Assembly (NCBI GenBank): GCA_959022875.1
Contig: CAUFAM010000066.1
Location: 1 to 6,547, forward strand
Direction of reading: 5' to 3'
DNA: 6,547 nt
From: an uncultured Oscillospiraceae bacterium
GTDB lineage: Bacteria > Bacillota > Clostridia > Oscillospirales > Oscillospiraceae
Shown one piece after another: positions 1-4,649 of this stretch (position 1 is the stretch's first letter; each line of letters begins with the position of its first letter). The notes beneath the pieces were generated by a model. That model saw only the letters and a program-made list of their open reading frames with translations, was not told where the DNA came from and made no database searches. Position numbers and translations under genes: made by a program.

Positions 1-584
1 GCCAGATCGTCAAGACAGCCATGACTAACAAGAGCCTCTACACCAATGTGAGCATTAAAAAGACCGGCTATGCGGAAGTTATGCCTGGCCAGTCCATCCG
101 CTACGACTTCAGCGGCATTGCCAACAACTCCACCACCAGCCTGACCTCCTTCTACTGGCGGGATACCCTGCCGACCCAGGCGGTGCGGCTGGATAAGATC
201 ATCACCGGAACCTACAATGTGGCCGGAAATTATAAGGTGGTCTACCAGACGAACCTGAGCGGCGGAGCCTGGCGCACCATGTATGACAACCTGAGTACTA
301 TGCAGAGCTACACCCTGGATGCCTCACCCGCCGCGCTTGGCTTGGCCTCCAACGAGTATGTGACAGCGTTCATGGTGTCCTTCGGTGTGGTGCCCGCCAA
401 CTTCCGGCAGGTGGAAGCGCCAAGAGTTTACTGCAATGTGGTCTCCTGGCTCACTGGCGGAAGTCAGTTTGTCAACCAGGTGGATGCGGGCGGCGTCTAC
501 GATGGCCAGTGGATCATGGCTACCAGCCGGTGGGTCACCAGGGTTTATAAGCCGTCTGAACCGCTTCCAAAGACCGGGTATTAA
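1..584 (+). CDS. C-terminal part of a secreted/surface protein ending in LPKTGY (5' end outside window)
   Basis: The reading frame is open from position 3 and stops at TAA 582-584. The first ATG (position 21) has no ribosome binding site, so this is the tail of a longer gene. The visible ~193 residues are rich in Ser, Thr, Asn, Gly and Tyr, have no membrane helix, and look like extracellular beta-sandwich material. The protein ends PSEPLPKTGY, so an LPxTG sortase-type motif (LPKTG) sits one residue from the end, without the hydrophobic segment and basic tail that sortase substrates normally carry. From general knowledge, conjugative elements of gut Firmicutes often place large pilin-like or Cna-B-like surface proteins beside their type IV secretion genes, so an adhesin or mating-contact role is inferred. 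I cannot name the family from this fragment. A terminator follows directly. Confidence 0.75.
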   Translation, partial: QIVKTAMTNKSLYTNVSIKKTGYAEVMPGQSIRYDFSGIANNSTTSLTSFYWRDTLPTQAVRLDKIITGTYNVAGNYKVVYQTNLSGGAWRTMYDNLSTMQSYTLDASPAALGLASNEYVTAFMVSFGVVPANFRQVEAPRVYCNVVSWLTGGSQFVNQVDAGGVYDGQWIMATSRWVTRVYKPSEPLPKTGY

Positions 585-593
585 ACACGACAC

Positions 594-624
594 GGGGCCG
601 TCCGAAGAGGACGGCCCCCATTTT
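594..624 (+). terminator. Strong hairpin terminator after the LPKTGY surface protein gene
   Basis: A perfect 10-bp GC-rich stem pairs GGGGCCGTCC (594-603) with GGACGGCCCC (609-618) around a 5-nt loop, followed by CA and a short T-run (621-624). It begins ten bases after the stop codon. The U-tract is short, so read-through into the following transfer genes is plausible. It may lower the level of the downstream VirB2-like transcript relative to the surface protein. Confidence 0.75.
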
Positions 625-639
625 ATGGAGGTGTAATCG

Positions 640-978
640 ATGAAACAGGTAAAACGGTATCTGCGGCCTATGGTTATGCTCCTTCTGCTGATCTTGATTT
701 GCGCGGTCCCTGCGTTTGCCGCGAACGGTGATGTGGCTGGGGCTGTGGAACAGACCTGGAATGACGCGGCGGCCCAAATCAAGACGGTGGTGGACAATGT
801 GGTATTCCCTGCGCTGACCATGGTGCTCGCAATCGCCTTCTTTGTAAAGCTGGCCCTTTGCTACTTTGAATACCGGAAGCATGGTCAGTTTGAGTGGACT
901 GGGCCGGCGATCCTCTTTGTCTGCCTGATTTTTGTCATTCTGGCCCCCAACTACATTTGGGGGATCGTTGGAATTTAA
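640..978 (+). CDS. Small signal-peptide, two-helix membrane protein, VirB2/TrbC-like (DUF3852-like)
   Basis: This 112-residue protein has a clear signal peptide: basic start MKQVKRYLRP, a Leu/Ile core, and a likely cleavage after AFA near residue 27. A short polar segment follows (28-52), then a membrane helix (about 53-76), a charged loop FEYRKHGQFEW (76-86), and a second helix (about 88-103). Signal peptide plus two helices joined by a short charged loop is the topology of VirB2/TrbC conjugation pilins. The sequence also resembles the DUF3852 family as I recall it. It lies immediately upstream of a TrbL/VirB6-like gene, which fits a role in the mating channel. The start is set by GGAGGTG (627-633), six bases before the ATG. 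The pilin role is inferred from topology and context. Confidence 0.72.
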   Translation: MKQVKRYLRPMVMLLLLILICAVPAFAANGDVAGAVEQTWNDAAAQIKTVVDNVVFPALTMVLAIAFFVKLALCYFEYRKHGQFEWTGPAILFVCLIFVILAPNYIWGIVGI

Positions 979-1017
979 AATGATGGACCATTGGTTTCCG
1001 GAGGTGAGAAAGAAAAC

Positions 1018-1911
1018 ATGTTCATTTGGGACTTTGTGGCCAATCCCATTATGGACGCCCTATTGGACTGGTTTTATAGCCAGATCGTGGGCTTTCTGGG
1101 GGCCTTTTTTGCCCAGATGGGCAATATGGGCGTGGAGCTGTTTGAGCTGGAGTGGGTACAGATGGTGGTGTTGTTTTTCTCACGCCTGGGCTGGGCGCTA
1201 TATGGGGTCAGCTTGGTGGTGTCAGGGTTTGAATGTGGGATTGAGTACGCCTCCGGACGGGGCGGAAACATTCCGCAGGCGGCAATGGACGCCCTCAAAG
1301 GCTTTTTGGCGGTCAACCTGTTTACTACGGTTCCGCTGCGGCTGTATACGCTGGCGGTGAGCCTCCAGGGCACCTTTTCCGCTGGGATTACCGGGGCGGG
1401 GTCCGGGATCGGAGATCTTGGTGCGGCGATTCTGGAGAACATGGAATCCACTTCCTTGACAGAAATTGCCGCTTCAGGCCGTTGGGGGATCGGAACCAAT
1501 CCGCTGATGCTGCTCTTTTGTATCATCCTTATGGCCTACGCTGTCATTAAGGTATTCTTCGCCAACCTCAAGCGCGGGGGGATTCTGCTCATTCAGATCT
1601 CCGTGGGCAGCCTCTATATGTTCTCCATTCCCAGAGGCTACACAGATGGATTTGTCCAGTGGATGAAGCAGGTCATCGGTCTGTGCCTGACCGCCTTCCT
1701 CCAGGCCACCATTCTGGTGGCGGGGCTGATGGTATTTCGTGAAAACGCTCTTCTTGGCCTGGGCCTTATGCTCTCGGCGGGAGAAGTGCCCCGAATCGCG
1801 GGGACCTTCGGCCTGGATACCACCACCAGAGCCAATATCATGTCCGCTGTGTACACGGCCCAGGCAGCGGTGAACACCACCCGGACCATTGCAACGGCGG
1901 TAATCCGATAA
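1018..1911 (+). CDS. TrbL/VirB6-like polytopic conjugal transfer membrane protein
   Basis: This 297-residue, very hydrophobic protein has likely membrane segments around residues 15-36, 46-70, 90-116, 162-182, 188-204 and 217-240, plus a short hydrophobic stretch near 243-254. The Gly/Ala-rich section around 120-140 and the small-residue C-terminus (about 255-297) resemble TrbL/VirB6-type inner-membrane components, which form the base of the conjugation pore. The ATG at 1018 is chosen because GGAGGTG lies at 1000-1006. An in-frame TTG at 991 lies upstream of that site and would add nine residues, SD-encoded Gly-Gly included, so it is less likely. It sits 39 bp after the VirB2-like gene, probably in one operon. 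The assignment rests on topology, length and context rather than a catalytic motif. Confidence 0.75.
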   Translation: MFIWDFVANPIMDALLDWFYSQIVGFLGAFFAQMGNMGVELFELEWVQMVVLFFSRLGWALYGVSLVVSGFECGIEYASGRGGNIPQAAMDALKGFLAVNLFTTVPLRLYTLAVSLQGTFSAGITGAGSGIGDLGAAILENMESTSLTEIAASGRWGIGTNPLMLLFCIILMAYAVIKVFFANLKRGGILLIQISVGSLYMFSIPRGYTDGFVQWMKQVIGLCLTAFLQATILVAGLMVFRENALLGLGLMLSAGEVPRIAGTFGLDTTTRANIMSAVYTAQAAVNTTRTIATAVIR

Positions 1912-2027
1912 CATGTAGGTTTTGCTTGTCTTTGCGCCTTCTTTTTGTTGCCTTTTGTGAATGGCTTTTCCTTCTGCGTTCGGGTATGTTTGCTTTGCAA
2001 TTACATAGACCAGCAGGAGGTGGAGCT
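1912..2027 (+). other. T-rich intergenic spacer
   Basis: This 116-bp stretch is pyrimidine-rich in its first half. No convincing hairpin terminator or sigma-A promoter was found in it. The frame of the next gene stays open back to a TTG at 1926 and would encode a hydrophobic stretch, but no ribosome binding site supports starting there. The RBS AGGAGGTG for the next gene lies at 2015-2022. Confidence 0.5.
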
Positions 2028-2339
2028 ATGAACGACTATATGAAAGCCCTGCACCAGCGGTTCTGCCGGGAGCCGGATTTCAGAGAAATGGAGGAAGACA
2101 TTGAGAACACCCGACAGAAGGTGCGGGACTGCCTAGACCGGGAACAGCGGCGGACCTTGATGCACCTGGTGGACACCCAAAATCTGCTGCGGGAAGAAAC
2201 CTCTGTGGCCAGCTTTATGGCCGGGTTCAAGCTGGCCTGGGGAATTGTGCGAGAACTGGAAACAGATGGCCTGTACTCCTTTGAGCAGGAGGAGGCGCAG
2301 CGAAGTGGCCGTCAGGATGAACTGGGAGAGGAGGCATAG
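2028..2339 (+). CDS. Small DUF6809-like protein of unknown function
   Basis: This 103-residue soluble protein is highly charged and mostly helical. Residues 18-60 form a likely amphipathic helical pair rich in Glu, Arg and Gln. A segment SVASFMAGFKLAWGIVREL (59-77) matches the F-x-x-GF-[RK]-L-[GA] pattern I associate with DUF6809-family small proteins of Firmicutes. An acidic, Gln-rich tail follows. The start is fixed by AGGAGGTG (2015-2022), five bases before the ATG. It lies just upstream of, and probably co-transcribed with, a double ribbon-helix-helix gene. Function is unknown; a regulatory or accessory role in the element is only suggested by position. Confidence 0.65.
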   Translation: MNDYMKALHQRFCREPDFREMEEDIENTRQKVRDCLDREQRRTLMHLVDTQNLLREETSVASFMAGFKLAWGIVRELETDGLYSFEQEEAQRSGRQDELGEEA

Positions 2340-2343
2340 GCAT

Positions 2344-2658
2344 ATGGAAGAAAGGATGAAACATCTCTGTGCGCCCATCCCCGCATCACTCCATGCCAGG
2401 GTGCGGGAGGGGCAGGAAAACTCCGGCAAGACTCTGGGCCAGTACATGACCTGGCTGCTGACACAATTCTATGAAAATGAGAGAGGAGTGAACACAAGTA
2501 TGGCAGACAAACGGACGGTGGCCTTCCAGGTGCCCGCGGAGCTGTTCGAACGGTTCAAGGCATATCTGGAGAAGCACAACATCAAGCAAAACGCCTTCTT
2601 CCTGGACTGTATCCAGCGGGCGCTGGCAGACGACACCCAGTCAGCCGCCCACCAGTGA
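2344..2658 (+). CDS. Tandem (two-domain) ribbon-helix-helix DNA-binding protein
   Basis: This 104-residue protein appears to hold two ribbon-helix-helix (MetJ/Arc-type) units. The first has a strand at 6-13 (KHLCAPIP), helix A at 14-28 and helix B at about 30-44. The second has a strand at 57-64 (RTVAFQVP), helix A at 65-79 and helix B at about 80-96. RHH repressors normally dimerise to form one two-stranded ribbon, so a tandem pair could fold as a single-chain dimer. The purine-rich RBS at 2326-2334 is nine bases before the ATG, and the gene begins four bases after the preceding stop. An internal ATG (Met53, 2500) preceded by AGAGGAG could also give a second-domain-only product. Likely role: autoregulation or control of transfer genes (inferred). 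Confidence 0.68.
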   Translation: MEERMKHLCAPIPASLHARVREGQENSGKTLGQYMTWLLTQFYENERGVNTSMADKRTVAFQVPAELFERFKAYLEKHNIKQNAFFLDCIQRALADDTQSAAHQ

Positions 2659-2661
2659 AGG

Positions 2662-2691
2662 AAAAAGCCCCCGCTGCGGCGCAGCGGGGGC
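2662..2691 (-). terminator. Terminator of the CNNM/CorC gene (minus strand)
   Basis: An 11-bp perfect stem pairs 2667-2677 with 2681-2691 around a 3-nt loop. On the minus strand the stem is followed by five T residues (the A-run at 2662-2666 on plus), a classical intrinsic terminator 12 bases after the stop codon of the minus-strand gene. On the plus strand the hairpin follows the double RHH gene by eight bases but lacks a U-tract, so any termination there would be weaker. Confidence 0.85.
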
Positions 2692-2703
2692 GTACGCTTT
2701 GGA

Positions 2704-4047
2704 TCATGACAAAGTTTCGGCGGGTTCTGTTTGGGGCGCCTCTTTCCGGTGCACCAGCGCGCTTTCCACCTGGTGGCCGCGGATAGAGGTCACATGGATG
2801 GCAAGGCCGCAGGTTTCCACCTCCACCGTGTCGCCGTCCAGGGGGATGACGGCCAGAGCGCCGAACACCAGGCCGTTGAAGGTGTCAAATTTGTTGCAGG
2901 GCAGGGAGATTCCCAGAGCCTGGGCCACTTCGTCCAAGGGCGCTTCCCCCCGGATTTTCCAGGTGGAGGCGTCCAGCGCCTCTATGAGGGGGAGGGGCTG
3001 GCTGCACAGTCCCTCATCGCCCAGGTCGCCCACCAGTTGCTCCACCAAGTCGTTGATGGTGACGATGCCAGTCATGCCGCCGTATTCGTCCAGCACCACG
3101 GCCAGGAGATGGCGGCCGCCCTTCATGTTGCGAAAGAGTACGTCCGCCTTCACACTTTCCGGGACAAAGTAGACCGGCTCTACGGCCCGCTCCATGACGC
3201 AGGCCCGGCTTTGATCTTCCAGACGGAAGTAGTCCTCGGCGTTGAGGATTCCCACCACATCGTCTGCAGATTTTCCGCACACGGGGTAACGGGTGTGGCG
3301 GCTATTATGGATGGTGCTGGCCCACTCCGCCATGCTCTCCTCCAGCCACAAGATGGTGAGATCCGTGCGGTGAGTGGCAATCTCGCCCGCAGTCAGATCG
3401 TCAAACTCAAAGACATTCTGGATAAACTGCTTTTCCTCGTGGTCAATGGTGCCCTTTTGGGTTCCCACATCTACCATCATACGGATTTCTTCCTCGCTGA
3501 CGGTCTCCTCCTCGGCGTTGGGGTCAATGCCCAGCAGGCGGAGGACGGCGTTGGTGGAAACGGTCAGGAACCATACGATGGGGGCAAAGAGGGTGGCGAT
3601 GGTGGAAATGAGGCCGGAGATGCCCAGGGCCAGGGATTCCGCCTTGCGCATGGCCACCCGCTTGGGCACCAGCTCGCCGAAGATCAGGGTAAAGTAAGAC
3701 AAAATGAGGGTGATGATCACCACCGCGATGGCGTCCAGGGTGGCGGCGGGGACCCCTACGCCCAGGCTGACCAGCCAGCTCACCAGGCCGTCGGAAAAGT
3801 TCTCCGCCGCAAAGGCGCTGCCCATAAAGCCGGACAGGGTAATGGCAACCTGGATGGTGGCAAGAAACCGGGCCGGCTGGCTGGTCAGGCGGGCCAGGCG
3901 CAGGGCGCGCTTATCCCCCTCCGCGGCCAGCTGGGCCAGCTTGGCGTCGTTGATGGAAATGACAGCGATTTCCGCGCTGGCAAATACGGCGTTCAGGGCA
4001 ATCAAAAATACCTGCAATAAAATCATAAACCAAATAGACTGTTCCAA
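2704..4047 (-). CDS. CNNM/CorC-HlyC family membrane protein ('hemolysin family', putative Mg2+/divalent cation transporter)
   Basis: This 447-residue protein has the full architecture of the family. The N-terminal CNNM membrane domain (about 1-190, helices near 5-25, 62-80, 104-124 and 140-166) includes the hallmark GELVPKR (124-130). A CBS pair spans about 215-340, ending in the typical second-CBS signature VVLDEYGGMTGIVTINDLVEQLVGD (residues 317-341). A CorC_HlyC domain covers about 355-425. Family members (CorB/CorC, MpfA, human CNNM) are tied to Mg2+ export or homeostasis; 'hemolysin' is a historical name. The start is a TTG at 4047, because AAGGAGGAG (plus 4054-4062) lies six bases upstream; a GTG at 4098 lacks an RBS and would place the Shine-Dalgarno inside the gene. 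It opposes the flanking transfer genes and has its own promoter, leader and terminator, so it looks like cargo. Confidence 0.9.
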   Translation of the reverse strand: MEQSIWFMILLQVFLIALNAVFASAEIAVISINDAKLAQLAAEGDKRALRLARLTSQPARFLATIQVAITLSGFMGSAFAAENFSDGLVSWLVSLGVGVPAATLDAIAVVIITLILSYFTLIFGELVPKRVAMRKAESLALGISGLISTIATLFAPIVWFLTVSTNAVLRLLGIDPNAEEETVSEEEIRMMVDVGTQKGTIDHEEKQFIQNVFEFDDLTAGEIATHRTDLTILWLEESMAEWASTIHNSRHTRYPVCGKSADDVVGILNAEDYFRLEDQSRACVMERAVEPVYFVPESVKADVLFRNMKGGRHLLAVVLDEYGGMTGIVTINDLVEQLVGDLGDEGLCSQPLPLIEALDASTWKIRGEAPLDEVAQALGISLPCNKFDTFNGLVFGALAVIPLDGDTVEVETCGLAIHVTSIRGHQVESALVHRKEAPQTEPAETLS

Positions 4048-4076
4048 TGTAAGCTCCTCCTTATGGATCCAAAACT

Positions 4077-4096
4077 GCAAAAAGACGCAAAAAGAC
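4077..4096 (+). repeat. Perfect tandem duplication of a 10-bp unit
   Basis: GCAAAAAGAC occurs twice back to back (4077-4086 and 4087-4096). On the minus strand this gives the two T5 tracts that follow the attenuator-like hairpin. Confidence 0.95.
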
Positions 4097-4134
4097 ACAG
4101 CCTGTCACGCTACTCACGCAGACGCAGGCTATGT
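4077..4134 (-). terminator. Attenuator-like hairpin with two U-tracts upstream of the CNNM/CorC gene
   Basis: On the minus strand ACATAGCCTG (plus 4125-4134) pairs with CAGGCTGTGT (plus 4095-4104) over ten pairs, one of them G-U, around a 20-nt loop. It is followed by CTTTTTGC and a second TTTTT; these T-runs come from a perfect tandem 10-bp repeat (plus 4077-4086 and 4087-4096). It lies after the promoter and about 30 bases before the transporter RBS, so if it terminates it would act as an attenuator. The stop codon of the leader frame is in the loop. Confidence 0.6.
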
Positions 4135-4208
4135 CCACTCCAATGTTGTCTCTGGTTGCAGCAGCATAAGGGGGGCTGGGCGGGGGTGTTACTGTCATCG
4201 TCGTCCAT
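4110..4208 (-). CDS. Candidate 32-aa leader peptide (uORF) of the CNNM/CorC gene
   Basis: A minus-strand ATG at 4208 opens a frame of 32 codons ending in TAG (4112-4110). AAGGTGA (plus 4217-4223) sits eight bases upstream and a sigma-A-like promoter lies just before it, so both transcription and translation signals are in place. The peptide starts MDDDDSNTPAQPPLCCC, continues NQRQHWSGHS, and ends LRLRE; it has no membrane segment. It combines an acidic run, three prolines at residues 9-13, and three consecutive Cys codons (15-17). Its 3' end overlaps the attenuator-like hairpin. From known biology, acidic and proline-rich N-termini favour ribosome drop-off at low Mg2+ (the MgtL principle), and poly-Cys leaders can sense cysteine. 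Alternatively it is a relic: from memory, some CNNM/CorC homologues start with an MDDD-like sequence. Existence of the frame is certain; expression is inferred. Confidence 0.55.
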   Translation of the reverse strand: MDDDDSNTPAQPPLCCCNQRQHWSGHSLRLRE

Positions 4209-4248
4209 ACTCGCGATCACCTTCTCCTTTCTTGTCATATTGGCTCAT

Positions 4249-4277
4249 ATCTTACCAAAGGGAACGGGGAGCGTCAA
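4249..4277 (-). promoter_or_regulatory. Sigma-A-type promoter for the CNNM/CorC leader and gene
   Basis: Read on the minus strand, -35 TTGACG (plus 4272-4277) and -10 TAAGAT (plus 4249-4254) are separated by exactly 17 bases. The expected start of transcription is near plus 4242, giving a leader of about 195 nt before the TTG start codon. It is the best promoter match I found in the window. Confidence 0.75.
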
Positions 4278-4304
4278 CCGAAAACACGCAAATTCGCATA
4301 TAGA

Positions 4305-4362
4305 TTGTGTTCAGATTTTGGGATTCCGGTTGCGATTTTGCATGTTTGTAAACAGAACACAA
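4305..4362 (+). repeat. 8-bp perfect inverted repeat upstream of the PrgI-like gene
   Basis: TTGTGTTC (4305-4312) and GAACACAA (4355-4362) are exact reverse complements separated by 42 bases, the right arm ending ten bases before the AGGAGG of the PrgI-like gene. A smaller near-palindrome TGTTTGTAAACA (4343-4354) abuts the right arm. It could be an operator, an RNA stem in the 5' leader, or chance. Confidence 0.45.
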
Positions 4363-4385
4363 GACTTGTTTCAGGAGGCGATGGA

Positions 4386-4649
4386 ATGTTTATCTACCCG
4401 GAAAACTTAAAGGCAAAGCCCATGCTCTGGCTATGGCAGCTGCGGGACATTGGGATCATCGGCGTGGCCTTGATTCTCTCTGTTCTGGCGCTGGTTCAGG
4501 GCCTGGGTATGGCCCCACTGGTCATTACGGTACTCTATGCCTTTCTTGTCATCCAGATGGACGGCTCCAGTATTTTGGATTTTCTGCTGCGCATGGCAAA
4601 CTTCTTGTTCCTGCGGCAGCAATTTTACAAATGGGGGTTGGAGGAATGA
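4386..4649 (+). CDS. PrgI-like (VirB3-type) small conjugal transfer membrane protein
   Basis: This 87-residue protein has a conserved-looking N-terminus (FIYPENLKAKPMLWLWQLRD, residues 2-21), two closely spaced membrane helices (about 22-39 and 41-58), and a short hydrophobic C-terminal stretch before LRQQFYKWG. Length, twin-helix hairpin and position just upstream of VirB4-type genes fit the PrgI family, the Gram-positive counterpart of VirB3, thought to dock the VirB4 ATPase at the membrane. AGGAGG (4373-4378) sits seven bases before the ATG at 4386; an earlier ATG at 4381 is out of frame and hits a stop after nine codons. The stop overlaps the next start (ATGA, 4646-4649), implying translational coupling. 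It resumes the transfer operon after the antisense CNNM/CorC gene. Confidence 0.78.
   Translation: MFIYPENLKAKPMLWLWQLRDIGIIGVALILSVLALVQGLGMAPLVITVLYAFLVIQMDGSSILDFLLRMANFLFLRQQFYKWGLEE

Larger units (their letters stand above)
4056..4174 (-). promoter_or_regulatory. Candidate RBS-sequestering pairing in the CNNM/CorC leader
   Basis: On the minus strand, leader segment CCCCCTTATG (plus 4165-4174) is complementary to CATAAGGAGG (plus 4056-4065), which contains the transporter Shine-Dalgarno, at 9 of 10 positions with one A-C mismatch. The segment falls in leader codons 11-15 (Gln-Pro-Pro-Leu-Cys), so a ribosome translating or pausing there would keep it from pairing. This is inferred from base complementarity only. 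Confidence 0.45.
4048..4385. other. Divergent regulatory region between CNNM/CorC and PrgI-like genes
   Basis: This 338-bp region holds, on the minus strand, a sigma-A-type promoter, a 32-codon leader frame, an attenuator-like hairpin and the RBS of the CNNM/CorC gene. On the plus strand it holds an 8-bp inverted repeat and the RBS AGGAGG (4373-4378) of the PrgI-like gene. No strong plus-strand promoter is evident. TATAGA at 4299-4304 could serve as a -10, but nothing close to TTGACA lies 17 bases upstream. Confidence 0.7.

Noticed and set aside
324..821. Minus-strand frame across the surface protein end and VirB2-like gene
   Set aside because: It runs through a terminator hairpin and opposite two supported genes, without a start signal or recognisable product.
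1926..2027. N-terminal extension of the DUF6809-like gene from TTG 1926
   Set aside because: The extension is hydrophobic and open but has no RBS, while AGGAGGTG is ideally placed for the ATG at 2028 and would otherwise be translated.
2731..4020. Long 429-codon open frame on the plus strand
   Set aside because: It is exactly antisense to the CNNM/CorC gene, has no RBS, and its Gly/Gln/His-rich translation resembles no protein family; it is a by-product of GC-rich codon use.
4048..4098. Longer CNNM/CorC start at GTG 4098
   Set aside because: It has no RBS, lies in the U-tract of the hairpin, and the true Shine-Dalgarno would fall inside the coding region.
4048..4242. Known metal riboswitch (M-box/ykoK or yybP-ykoY) in the transporter leader
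   Set aside because: A GGTGA and a GCTGCTGC segment superficially recall the M-box, but I could not fit the rest of its conserved core or the yybP-ykoY loops by eye. A covariance-model scan of the minus strand would decide; a significant hit would replace the leader-peptide model.
4063..4410. Plus-strand frames across the intergenic region (for example 4063-4410)
   Set aside because: No RBS or family resemblance, and they overlap the minus-strand leader and the PrgI-like start in another frame.
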